From Bacillota bacterium (lineage in GTDB: Bacteria; Bacillota; Desulfotomaculia; Desulfotomaculales; Desulfallaceae): a stretch of 11,533 bases of DNA. The notes beneath the pieces were generated by a model. It was given only the letters and a program-made list of their open reading frames with translations, was not told the origin of the DNA and did no database searches. Shown one piece after another: positions 1-6,629 of this stretch. Location of the stretch: positions 1-11,533 of the forward strand of contig WQUS01000214.1 of assembly GCA_009781965.1 (NCBI GenBank), written 5' to 3'. Position 1 is the first letter of the stretch. Each line of letters begins with the position of its first letter. The translations under genes were made by a program, and so were the position numbers.

Positions 1-2711
1 TCCAGCCAGCCGAAGTTAACAAGACCGTTATTGTCACTTGTAGCCGCCTGGGGCGCCGGATCATTAAGATCTCCCTTGTACAGCTTAAACTTCACTCCCG
101 GGAGAGGCGTTACTTCATCATCGCCCACTTTTGTGAAAGCGAAATTAGCGCCGGTCGGCAGGTAGCAATTTTTAAAAGAAGCCTTATAAATACTGGTCGT
201 TGCACTGGCAGCCGTAAAAGTCACCGACATTTCGCCGGCACTTTGCTGGCTGACAGCGGTCTCATGACCTCCGGCGGCTTGGCTCATCACCGTCACTTGG
301 CTTATGGCAGTGTGATCATAGGCGTAGAGGGGAATATCAGTCGCCTGAAAAGAAGGATCTTCCACTACCGTATAGGTCGTACCGGGGGTCAGATTATATG
401 GCGTACCGCTGCCTGTCATAAATTGTATCGAGCCGCTGACGCTGCCGTTGGTTATCGTAACCACGCCGGTGGCCACCGGCTCTGTGGTTGCGTCAGCGCC
501 GGCATAGAGATTAAAAGTCACCTCGTAAGTATCAGGCATATCCGCCGGTCTGACCCCATCTACCGTCTTGTTGACAATTAGCCCGCTGGAGATGTAGTAA
601 AGCTTAAATACGGTATTGGGAACCATCAGCGTAAAATCGGTAGCCCGGTTAAGGTCAAGGACGGCATTGCTGCCGCTATAAGTTAGCTGGGTCTTTTGCA
701 GAAAGTAGTTAGCAAACTGGTCTGTGTGCTGAGCATAGATCTGCACAATGGAGTCATCCTGACCGCTTTCACTAATATTTTGCCGCACGCCGTCCAGATA
801 ATATTCCACCCTATAAGGCAGGTTGGTAGCAAAAGTAACATCGTCCAGCAGATTGCCAAAAGTGTTATTACCGCCCGCGGCGGAAACACTGACGAAGAAG
901 AAACGCACTACATAGGTCCCATCCGGCACAGTATAGCTGCCGGAGTATTTTTGGCCATTGTTGTTGCTGTTCCAGGTTACGTTCCCGTCTGTGATCTGGG
1001 TCACTTGGATCCCGTTAGCGTCATCGCTGGCGGTTGGAATACTGGCTAAGTTGACCTCTTTAGTGGGCATGATCACCACATCCATAGTATCCGCGCCACT
1101 CCGCCCGGCGTGATCCAGGCTCCAGTAAAGGGTTTGTCCGGGGGCTACCAGCACATCCTGGTAGAGGGTACCGACGTAATTGGCGTTCAGTTCCGCAAAT
1201 CTAATCCCATCGGGGACTCGGGGCGGATTTAAATTATAGGTGCTTGGGTTGAGACAAATTTCAATCCGTTCGTCCTGCGCGGTGGTTTTCCAAATTAAAC
1301 CGGGAGTTCCGTTAACAAAGTTTGCAAAGTTGCCATTTGAGCTAACAGCGGCTGAAGTACCAGTCGGGTTTTCAAAGCTGCCGTTCTGGATAGACTTGTA
1401 ATAGGGTACCTGGTAGGGCGCCGAATAGACTGTAGTGCCGTCTTCCAGGGTAGCGGCCACCTCATACCACATCTGGGCGCCATTATCTAAGGCCACGTTG
1501 ACGCTTGTCCCGTCTGTGGAGAGGGCCAAAGTGGAATCCACCAGCGTGGGAGCAATAAAAGAGCCGTCCTGGTTGGTGCTTTTATTGGCGCTTTTATACC
1601 AAGTGTAACTTGCGATTGGCGACGGGAGAGCAGATGTCTCCACCGCGGTCAAAAGGCCTTGATTGACAATATCGTCCTTAATCCCGATGGAGGCTACGTT
1701 AATATTCATTGTCAAGGTCAATTGATTAGTATTACTGCCCGGGTTGGTGAAAACAGCAACTATTTTGGTTGTAGCTGTGAAATTAACAGTATATGGAAGA
1801 GGGGTGGCGGCAGTAAGAGAAGCGCCATCCTGGGTAACCGCTATCCTAAAGCCCGTATTCGTGCCGGAAAAGGTAACCGAGTGCACCTGGCCAAGATATT
1901 GTGAATTTATGGCGTCGCTGATACTTGCCGTATACTGAGATGTAGTCCCAACTCTGGTTACGGGAACAGTTACTGTCGGGCCGCCATCCAGAGAATAACT
2001 CAGGCCATTGGTAAGATTTGTCACCGTCACTGCGTAGACAGAGAAATGTTCCACGTCAAAGGAAACCCCTGTATCCGTCACGCTGACCGGCGTGTCCAAT
2101 GTCTGGGGTTCCCCGTTTTCCGGAATGTACACCAGCGATAATTTTTCGCTGTCCAAATCAGCGGGCAGATCAGGCAATCCAATACTGACTGTCACAGAAC
2201 CGTCCACCGTAAATTCGGTCCCGTCGGCGCAGTAAACCTTGATATCGTAAGCGGCCAGCACATCCCCCATATCCAGGGACAGTTCCACCGGATAGGCCAC
2301 GGCATATCCGCCTACCGGCAGCTCACCCCGCACCAGCACCGTCTCATCTGAGGCGAGGCTCGTCAGCGTGGCGTCTGTATAGACCGTCGCGGTAAACTCC
2401 TGTTCCGCCAGCCCGGCCGCGTCAGCGGCCTCAGCCAAAGGCGCCTGGCTGCCCGGAGCCGCAGCATAGGTGTCCGCCGCAACAGTATCGGCAGCTGCTG
2501 CGTAAGTGTCGGCAGCGACACTGTCGGTAACAGGGTTGGCGACAATATTATCGGCATTGTCGGCGGCAACAGTATCAGCAGCGCCGGATAATTGCTCGTC
2601 ACAATAGGTGCCTGTGGACAGATACACAAGACAGAGAGTAAAAATGATGCCACAGGCCAAAACTATTGCGCCATACAATTTTAATCGCTTTTTATTCATT
2701 CTTTTACTCAT
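1..2711 (-). CDS. Large secreted surface adhesin/pilin-like protein with Cna-B/SpaA domains (C-terminus outside window)
   Basis: One frame stays open from the ATG at 2711 to the window edge, giving 903 residues with no stop, so the gene is 3'-truncated here. The start is chosen for a GAGG about 10 nt upstream; the in-frame ATG at 2699 is too far from it. Residues 5-12 are basic and 13-31 hydrophobic, a signal peptide or anchor. An Ala/Asp-rich low-complexity stretch follows (about 44-85). Beta-rich regions come next: an Ig-like segment (about 355-430, TWYKS) and a lectin-like segment opening with NGSFENP (about 440-628). A Cna-B-like domain (about 710-850) has K715 (NKTV), E784 (TYTVVED) and N848 (SFKN), a plausible Lys-Glu-Asn isopeptide set. 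A SpaA-like domain starts at K861 (FAFTKVGDDE) and is cut by the edge. Such proteins are usually cell-wall or pilus adhesins. A C-terminal LPXTG or S-layer anchor would lie outside, so the mode of attachment is unknown. Confidence 0.85.
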   Translation of the reverse strand, partial: MSKRMNKKRLKLYGAIVLACGIIFTLCLVYLSTGTYCDEQLSGAADTVAADNADNIVANPVTDSVAADTYAAAADTVAADTYAAAPGSQAPLAEAADAAGLAEQEFTATVYTDATLTSLASDETVLVRGELPVGGYAVAYPVELSLDMGDVLAAYDIKVYCADGTEFTVDGSVTVSIGLPDLPADLDSEKLSLVYIPENGEPQTLDTPVSVTDTGVSFDVEHFSVYAVTVTNLTNGLSYSLDGGPTVTVPVTRVGTTSQYTASISDAINSQYLGQVHSVTFSGTNTGFRIAVTQDGASLTAATPLPYTVNFTATTKIVAVFTNPGSNTNQLTLTMNINVASIGIKDDIVNQGLLTAVETSALPSPIASYTWYKSANKSTNQDGSFIAPTLVDSTLALSTDGTSVNVALDNGAQMWYEVAATLEDGTTVYSAPYQVPYYKSIQNGSFENPTGTSAAVSSNGNFANFVNGTPGLIWKTTAQDERIEICLNPSTYNLNPPRVPDGIRFAELNANYVGTLYQDVLVAPGQTLYWSLDHAGRSGADTMDVVIMPTKEVNLASIPTASDDANGIQVTQITDGNVTWNSNNNGQKYSGSYTVPDGTYVVRFFFVSVSAAGGNNTFGNLLDDVTFATNLPYRVEYYLDGVRQNISESGQDDSIVQIYAQHTDQFANYFLQKTQLTYSGSNAVLDLNRATDFTLMVPNTVFKLYYISSGLIVNKTVDGVRPADMPDTYEVTFNLYAGADATTEPVATGVVTITNGSVSGSIQFMTGSGTPYNLTPGTTYTVVEDPSFQATDIPLYAYDHTAISQVTVMSQAAGGHETAVSQQSAGEMSVTFTAASATTSIYKASFKNCYLPTGANFAFTKVGDDEVTPLPGVKFKLYKGDLNDPAPQAATSDNNGLVNFGWL
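2487..2582 (-). repeat. Degenerate repeat coding Ala/Asp-rich linker of the surface protein
   Basis: Short imperfect units of the type D-T-V-A-A and D-T-Y-A-A recur at residues about 44-85, just after the signal segment. At DNA level the units read as variants of (g/c)tgtcggc(a/g)gc on the plus strand. This is probably a flexible spacer lifting the adhesin domains off the membrane or wall. Such repeats often vary in number between strains. Confidence 0.55.
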
Positions 2712-2799
2712 CCAGTTAATTCCTCAAAAAGTTTTATAATATATGATAATATCACAAATATAAGATAAATACTACACTTCTTTTTTATCGGCAAATCCC

Positions 2800-2828
2800 T
2801 TGCTTTTGAAGTAAATATTCGCTAATAT
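2800..2828 (+). promoter_or_regulatory. Possible promoter for the zinc-ribbon gene
   Basis: TTGCTT (2800-2805) and TAATAT (2823-2828) are separated by 17 nt in the AT-rich gap 2712-2898, upstream of the zinc-ribbon gene. The matches to TTGACA and TATAAT are only partial (3/6 and 4/6). The divergent surface-protein gene must also start in this gap, but none of its many TA-rich -10 candidates has a convincing -35. Confidence 0.3.
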
Positions 2829-2898
2829 TTAGGTATAGTTAGTGCCTGGAATGATTATTTAATAAACTGATTATTTTGCCGGAAAGGAGGTTTGCACC

Positions 2899-3033
2899 AT
2901 GTATAAAACCGGTGAAAAGCCGGGCCAAGGCGTCTACTTTTGTATGAAATGCGGCCAAAAAATTGTCCTGGATGACGATAATGACACCCTGCCGCCATGC
3001 CCAAGATGCGGCCATACTGAATTTACCAGTTAG
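2899..3033 (+). CDS. Small zinc-ribbon protein (44 aa)
   Basis: The ATG follows a near-perfect AAAGGAGG at 2883-2890 with 8 nt spacing, which argues for a real small gene. The 44-residue product has two CxxC knuckles, C15/C18 (FCMKCG) and C34/C37 (PCPRCG), the rubredoxin-like zinc-ribbon arrangement. The pattern GVYFCMKCGQ followed by LPPCPRCGH is that of small stand-alone zinc-ribbon proteins common in anaerobic Firmicutes. Their function is unknown; zinc or Fe binding is inferred only from the cysteines. It sits alone between the divergent surface-protein gene and the 3' end of the ferredoxin-nitroreductase gene. After its TAG the same frame stays open for 33 more codons (see findings). Confidence 0.8.
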   Translation: MYKTGEKPGQGVYFCMKCGQKIVLDDDNDTLPPCPRCGHTEFTS

Positions 3034-3170
3034 TCCACCGGCGTGCCGGAAAAAAATTATTCCCGCGGCTTAAAAACGGCCATGGTTGCGTACAGCAATA
3101 TTCGCTATAAGCGCAAGCAACGCCGGAAAGGGTGACGGAAAAGGTCGGCCTTTCGCCCGGCAAATACCAA

Positions 3171-3212
3171 AAGTTCGACGCCAGGCATGATTTTCCTGTT
3201 CATAAAATTACG
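3171..3212 (+). repeat. Dispersed intergenic repeat, copy A (Spo0A-box-like core)
   Basis: AAGTTCGACGCCAGG, then ATG, then TTTTCCTGTT and AATTAC, matches copy B at 5511-5552 at most positions. The reverse complement contains CGTCGAA, one mismatch from the Spo0A box TGTCGAA. Here it lies between convergent 3' ends (zinc ribbon, plus; nitroreductase, minus), so a promoter role at this copy is not obvious. Confidence 0.55.
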
Positions 3213-3273
3213 ATTGCCATGCAGATTTTTTTAATTACTTATGCTATTCATACCGGTTAACAAAGCTCTGGAA

Positions 3274-3300
3274 GAAAAAAACGCCGCTAAATTTGCGGCA
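3274..3300 (-). terminator. Rho-independent terminator of the yjbR-alkD-nitroreductase operon
   Basis: On the minus strand, GCCGC and GCGGC arms (3299-3295 and 3287-3283) enclose a 7-nt AT-rich loop and are followed by a seven-T run (3281-3275). It lies 27 nt after the stop of the ferredoxin-nitroreductase gene, as expected for the operon's end. Confidence 0.75.
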
Positions 3301-3326
3301 AAACGCCAAATGATTATGAGATATCG

Positions 3327-4115
3327 TTACCGCCACACCACCTGGGCAGGCTTTTTCGGAGCCGAGCGCAGGTAGGTAACGGACGGGTAACCGACGGCAA
3401 GGCAGATGGCGATGTTCTCGTTTTCCGCCAGGCCAAGTGATTGGCGCAGCGCCTGGTTTTGGTTGGCCGGTCTGGTGAACAGCCCGACATAGAGGGTACC
3501 CAAATCCAGCGCTTCAGCCATTAGCTCCATGCTCATCGCAGCCAGGCAGGCGTTGGTGCTGTTTTCCGACACAACCAGGAGCAGGGCGGGGGCGTTATGA
3601 AACAGGAAACCACGCTCCAATTTATATTTGCTGAGATCCAAAATCCCAAACACAAGCGAGCCGCTCTGTTGCGCAAGCTCCTTGTATTGGGCGATGATCT
3701 CATCCTCCAGGGCGTCGATACCCTTCTGCACCACAATATACCGCACGTTCTGCAAATTGCTGCCGCTGGGCGTTAGCCGTCCGGCCTCGATGATTTGGGC
3801 AATTTTTTCCCGCTCCACCGGAGTCTGCTGATATTGGCGGACAGAGCGGCGCAGTTTCAGATGGGCTTTCAGCTTTGCCGCGTCCAGCACGCCGGTCGGT
3901 TCCCCTTGCTCCAGAATTTCATCCGCCAGGCCCTCCATCTGCACGGCGTTCGCCGGGCAGACAGCCAGACAGTGGCCACACTTCAGGCAGTCGTCGCTGA
4001 GCACAACAGCCTTGTCCTCCCGCACTTCGAGCACATGGCGCGGGCAGTCGGCGATACATGCGCCGCAGCCGGTGCACCGCTCTTGCTCAATCTTAATGGT
4101 AATCGTAGGTTCCAT
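3327..4115 (-). CDS. Ferredoxin-nitroreductase fusion (2x[4Fe-4S] + FMN nitroreductase)
   Basis: The start is the ATG at 4115, preceded by GGGGAGG with 5 nt spacing. The longer open frame to 4298 would overlap the upstream gene and lacks a better ribosome site. The product is 262 aa. Residues 14-24 (CTGCGACIADC) and 43-53 (CLKCGHCLAVC) are two classic [4Fe-4S] ligand sets (CxxCxxCxxxC, each followed by P). From R89 (RRSVRQYQ), a nitroreductase-family FMN domain follows, with the SGSNLQNVRY segment typical of the flavin site. The family reduces nitro- or quinone-like substrates or acts in flavin and cofactor chemistry; here the ferredoxin part probably supplies electrons directly. It is last in a three-gene operon, 31 nt after the alkD-like stop. 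The substrate cannot be read from the sequence. Confidence 0.88.
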   Translation of the reverse strand: MEPTITIKIEQERCTGCGACIADCPRHVLEVREDKAVVLSDDCLKCGHCLAVCPANAVQMEGLADEILEQGEPTGVLDAAKLKAHLKLRRSVRQYQQTPVEREKIAQIIEAGRLTPSGSNLQNVRYIVVQKGIDALEDEIIAQYKELAQQSGSLVFGILDLSKYKLERGFLFHNAPALLLVVSENSTNACLAAMSMELMAEALDLGTLYVGLFTRPANQNQALRQSLGLAENENIAICLAVGYPSVTYLRSAPKKPAQVVWR

Positions 4116-4146
4116 GCCAGCCTCCCCTTTATTCTTTAGAATTTTT

Positions 4147-4791
4147 TTAAATATATTTACTTGCTTCCCTGATACTGAGCGGAGCCAGCCCGCTCCGGTG
4201 TCTGGCGATAAAATCCCGCACCCAGGCGGGATTTGTTTTGCTGTAATCGCGTAAACTCCAGCCAATTGCTTTGTTAATAAAAAACTCTGTCTGACCAAGA
4301 TTATTCACGAGGATCTGTTCCAATAACTGCGTATCGGTTTTATCTTTCCTGGTCAGCTGATGATCAATAGCGGACCGGCGCAGCCAGAAATTGTCATCCT
4401 TGCTCCAAGCTAATAGAACATCGTTAACCTCGGGATATCTAAGGGCAATATCCCCAACCGCCACATCAAGGGCGTCAACGGTATCCCACCATGATTTGGT
4501 GGTAATAAGGCGTTGGATATTTGGCATGTCGGCCGGGGTTAAGGCAGACTTAAGCTTGAGCAGATAATCTACGGCTAAATACTGAAACTCGCGCTCCGCC
4601 TGGGCCCAACATCGCTCAACAAACTGCCAATCGACCACTTTTTTATTGACGGTTTTAAAAAACTCCCGGCTTAACTTTCTTCGTTCCGGCGTCGAGATGC
4701 CGAGGAAAGCAAACTGGCCGCGCATATACGCGCTCATCGGCGCGGCTTTTTCCGGGTTGGCCGCCGCCTTAAAAATATCGAAAATGCTCAT
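4147..4791 (-). CDS. alkD: AlkD-like DNA alkylation repair protein (HEAT-repeat DNA glycosylase)
   Basis: A 214-aa protein of the DNA alkylation repair (AlkD) family, which excises cationic N3- and N7-alkyl purines using a HEAT-like helical solenoid. Residues matching the DNA-binding and catalytic set of Bacillus cereus AlkD (W109, D113, R148, W187, R190) appear at compatible spacing: W102, D106 (SWWDTVD), R139 (FWLRRS), W178 and R181 (IGWSLRDY). These point to an active enzyme. Length is close to the family's norm. The ATG overlaps the stop of the upstream YjbR gene in an ATGA (4791-4788), indicating translational coupling. The gene is followed by the ferredoxin-nitroreductase fusion, so the operon joins alkylation repair with a reductase. 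Confidence 0.9.
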   Translation of the reverse strand: MSIFDIFKAAANPEKAAPMSAYMRGQFAFLGISTPERRKLSREFFKTVNKKVVDWQFVERCWAQAEREFQYLAVDYLLKLKSALTPADMPNIQRLITTKSWWDTVDALDVAVGDIALRYPEVNDVLLAWSKDDNFWLRRSAIDHQLTRKDKTDTQLLEQILVNNLGQTEFFINKAIGWSLRDYSKTNPAWVRDFIARHRSGLAPLSIREASKYI

Positions 4792-5150
4792 CCGGGCCTC
4801 CGTTTCCTCGGTTTTGGTTTAATCAGGTCATAACTGTGACCAACCATCCGCTTAAGTTCTTCCTCCGGCACATCGCCGCCCAATGTGACAGTGTTCCAAT
4901 GGACTTTGTTCATGTGGTAGGCGGGCGTCACGTCTGCGAAAGCCTGCCGTAAGAAGCCCGCTTCAAATGGATCGCATTTCAGGTTGACGCACAACTTGCC
5001 GTTCCGCTCGTAAATAAGCGCGAAGGACTTCTTATTGACGCGATGGCGCATTACCGTCCATGTCCCGGCATCCGCGATACCGTCAAAAGGATAATCCTCA
5101 TAAACAATGGGGAACGTCAGGCAGAAATCAATCAGTTCCTGGCGGGTCAT
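4788..5150 (-). CDS. YjbR/MmcQ family protein
   Basis: A 120-aa protein with the YjbR/MmcQ signature AYHMNKVHWNTV at residues 77-88 and the usual N-terminal helix with LTFPIVYEDYPF. The fold (CyaY-like) is often annotated as DNA-binding, but the biochemical role is not settled. The C-terminus is basic (KPKPRKRRPG). The start ATG at 5150 has an AGGAG about 9-10 nt upstream. It is the first gene of an operon with an AlkD-type glycosylase (4-nt overlap). This coupling fits a role near DNA repair, but that is inference from position. Confidence 0.88.
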   Translation of the reverse strand: MTRQELIDFCLTFPIVYEDYPFDGIADAGTWTVMRHRVNKKSFALIYERNGKLCVNLKCDPFEAGFLRQAFADVTPAYHMNKVHWNTVTLGGDVPEEELKRMVGHSYDLIKPKPRKRRPG

Positions 5151-5228
5151 AATCCACTTCTCCTATACTTCTCGCTCAATTATCCGCCCACATATATCAG
5201 CGTTTCGTCTAATCTGTGTAAATAAAAA

Positions 5229-5257
5229 GCATTATTGCCATCAGTGGCAGTTGTCAA
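5229..5257 (-). promoter_or_regulatory. Possible promoter of the yjbR-alkD operon
   Basis: On the minus strand a perfect -35 TTGACA (5257-5252) is followed by AATAAT (5236-5231) with a short 15-nt spacer; a 17-nt spacer would give only the poor TAATGC. The -35 lies across the loop and left arm of the palindrome at 5245-5277, so a factor binding that palindrome could control it. The 5' leader would be about 75 nt. Confidence 0.35.
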
Positions 5258-5277
5258 GTATTCCTTAACAACTGCCA
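5245..5277. repeat. Perfect 10-bp-arm inverted repeat
   Basis: TGGCAGTTGT (5245-5254) and ACAACTGCCA (5268-5277) are exact reverse complements around a 13-nt spacer. There is no T-tract on either side, so it is not an intrinsic terminator. It overlaps the best -35 of the divergent yjbR operon. The arm shares GGCAGTTGT with the internal arm of the miniature element nearby. Confidence 0.75.
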
Positions 5278-5328
5278 TTTGATATAATTAAATTTCTTTG
5301 AAAATATTACTAATAAATTTTTCCGTCA

Positions 5329-5363
5329 AAATCAGTTGTTCGGAAATTCCGAACAACTGATTT
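5329..5363. repeat. Perfect 35-bp palindrome
   Basis: The left arm AAATCAGTTGTTCGGAA (5329-5345) and right arm (5347-5363) are exact complements around a single central A at 5346: 17 bp with no mismatch. With a one-base spacer it behaves as a dyad or cruciform on DNA more than as an RNA hairpin, and no U-tract follows. Its right edge overlaps the left target duplication of the miniature element (5361-5368). Confidence 0.85.
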
Positions 5364-5368
5364 CTCGG

Positions 5369-5501
5369 GTTACTGGTCACTCGTTACTGGTCAGTGCCCG
5401 CCCGGCCAAGTAAAACAACTACCGTTCGCTCATAAGCATCCGCTAAATCGCTCGCGGCAGTTGTTTTACTTGGCCTTAACTGAGGTGGTGTGACCAGTAA
5501 C
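5369..5501 (-). mobile_element. Miniature inverted-repeat element, copy 1 (with duplicated terminal repeat)
   Basis: The core 5383-5501 is the reverse complement of 8760-8878, with only two differences seen in 119 bp. The termini are GTTACTGGTCA-type inverted repeats. Inside, GGCCAAGTAAAACAACT (5404-5420) pairs with its exact complement at 5459-5475, giving a 17-bp stem. The left end carries an extra 14 bp (5369-5382) repeating the terminus GTTACTGGTCAC. It is flanked by TTTCTCGG (5361-5368) and CTTCTCGG (5502-5509), an 8-bp target duplication with one mismatch. It has no coding capacity, so it would need a transposase in trans. The family of the parent element is not identified. Confidence 0.85.
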
Positions 5502-5510
5502 CTTCTCGGT

Positions 5511-5552
5511 AAATTCGACACCAGGGATGGTTTTCCTGTTTGTGCAATTACA
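5511..5552 (+). repeat. Dispersed intergenic repeat, copy B (perfect Spo0A-box-like core)
   Basis: AAATTCGACACCAGG, then ATGG, TTTTCCTGTT and AATTAC, matches copy A at 3171-3212. The complement strand reads TGTCGAA, an exact Spo0A-box core. It sits directly upstream of and overlapping the fic -35, a position compatible with transcriptional control. Confidence 0.6.
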
Positions 5553-5568
5553 ACTTGTGCGGTATAAT
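5540..5568 (+). promoter_or_regulatory. Promoter of the fic gene
   Basis: The -10 TATAAT (5563-5568) is perfect and lies 17 nt after TTGTGC (5540-5545), a weak -35 (3/6). Transcription would start about 20 nt before the fic ribosome site GAGGTGG (5587-5593). The weak -35 plus the Spo0A-like box just upstream suggests dependence on an activator. Confidence 0.6.
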
Positions 5569-5597
5569 AACGTATATGTGAATGCCGAGGTGGTTAG

Positions 5598-6590
5598 ATG
5601 CCGGACAAGCCTTATACTCCGCCATATCATGTAAATAGCGTAATTATTGATTTGGTATCTGAGATCAGCGAATTGGTCGGTGCTGTTACCATTAAAAGCG
5701 AAACTTCGGCCAATCCTCAGTTACGCCGGGAAAATCAAATCAAAAGCATCCATTCTTCTTTAGCCATTGAAAACAATTCTTTATCGCTGGAACAGATGAC
5801 AGATGTAATCAACGGGAAGCGCATCCTTGGCGCGGCAAATGAAATACGCGAAGTCAAAAACGCGTATGAGGTGTACAAACTTTTACTCACTTTTGACCCT
5901 TTTAGCATAGCAGATCTGTTGAAGGCACATCAGATTTTAATGGCCGGCTTGACAAACCAGGCCGGTCTGTTCCGTTCCGGCGGTGTTGGAGTATTTGCCG
6001 GGGAACAACTCGTTCACATGGCTCCACTTGCGAGGGTTGTGCCAAAGCTGGTTAATGATCTTATAAACTGGGTCAAAATATCTGACGCGCATCTACTCAT
6101 TAAAAGTTGTGTATTCCATTACGAATTTGAGTTTATCCACCCGTTCGCTGACGGGAACGGGCGGATGGGACGGCTGTGGCAAACCCTGATTCTGTCCCGC
6201 TGGAAACCGCTTTTTGCTTGGCTTCCGGTGGAAACATTGATCCGCGAAAGACAGCAGGAATATTACAATGTATTAGCAGCTGCCGACAGCGCGGCGGATG
6301 CTACCCCTTTCATTGAGTTTATGCTCTACGTCATCCGTGACGCTTTAGCTGAGTTTTTGCAAACCGCACAAGTGCGCGCACAAGTAACCGCACAAGTCGA
6401 GCGCCTGATGGCTGTTTTGGGCCGGGAAACACTCTCCGCCAAAGAACTTTTATACCGGCTGGGATTAAAGCATCGTCAATCTTTCAGCCATCTTTACTTG
6501 AAACCAGCTTTGGCACTTGGTCTGATTGAGATGACCTTACCTGACAAACCCAACAGCAGTAAACAGAAGTATCGGGCGAAAATTAAATAA
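5598..6590 (+). CDS. Fic family protein (AMPylase-type) with class II inhibitory motif and C-terminal winged helix
   Basis: A 330-aa Fic-domain protein. The catalytic motif HPFADGNGRMGR spans residues 181-192, with H181 the expected general base and the DGNGR loop for nucleotide phosphates. SLAIEN at 54-59 fits the (S/T)xxxE(G/N) inhibitory helix placed N-terminal to the Fic core (class II), with E58 blocking ATP until relieved. Fic enzymes usually transfer AMP to a Thr, Ser or Tyr hydroxyl of a target. Residues about 256-268 hold short QV repeats (AQVRAQVTAQVE), and 270-328 looks like a winged-helix DNA-binding domain, seen in autoregulatory Fic proteins. The start ATG follows GAGGTGG by 4 nt. 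No separate antitoxin is adjacent, as expected for self-inhibited Fic. The target is unknown; a toxin-like or housekeeping role are both open. Confidence 0.9.
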   Translation: MPDKPYTPPYHVNSVIIDLVSEISELVGAVTIKSETSANPQLRRENQIKSIHSSLAIENNSLSLEQMTDVINGKRILGAANEIREVKNAYEVYKLLLTFDPFSIADLLKAHQILMAGLTNQAGLFRSGGVGVFAGEQLVHMAPLARVVPKLVNDLINWVKISDAHLLIKSCVFHYEFEFIHPFADGNGRMGRLWQTLILSRWKPLFAWLPVETLIRERQQEYYNVLAAADSAADATPFIEFMLYVIRDALAEFLQTAQVRAQVTAQVERLMAVLGRETLSAKELLYRLGLKHRQSFSHLYLKPALALGLIEMTLPDKPNSSKQKYRAKIK

Positions 6591-6629
6591 GCTACCCGGT
6601 AGTCAAACGGCCTTAGCCTATGGTAAAAT

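Larger units (their letters stand above)
5151..5597. other. Gene-free, structure-rich intergenic region
   Basis: No credible coding frame is visible. From left to right it holds the yjbR leader and promoter candidate, a palindrome (5245-5277), an AT-rich spacer (about 5278-5328), a 35-bp palindrome (5329-5363), a miniature inverted-repeat element (5369-5501), dispersed repeat copy B (5511-5552), and the fic promoter and ribosome site (5540-5593). Three of these structures share a CAGTTGT core. Confidence 0.7.

Noticed and set aside
2363..2653. 96-codon minus-strand frame, Pro/Leu/Arg-rich
   Set aside because: Lies inside the surface-protein gene in another frame; composition is typical of an out-of-frame reading of its Ala/Asp repeats.
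2640..2660. Lipobox-like VLAC in the surface protein's leader
   Set aside because: Cys falls early in a hydrophobic run that continues well past it; a transmembrane or ordinary signal segment explains it better.
3037..3055. CCGG-based hairpin followed by A-run after the zinc-ribbon gene
   Set aside because: Short stem; the homopolymer is A on the coding strand, not T, so it is not a terminator for that gene.
3327..4298. Longer 323-aa version of the ferredoxin-nitroreductase
   Set aside because: The extra N-terminus overlaps the end of the alkD-like gene and has no family resemblance; the ATG at 4115 has a GGGGAGG site.
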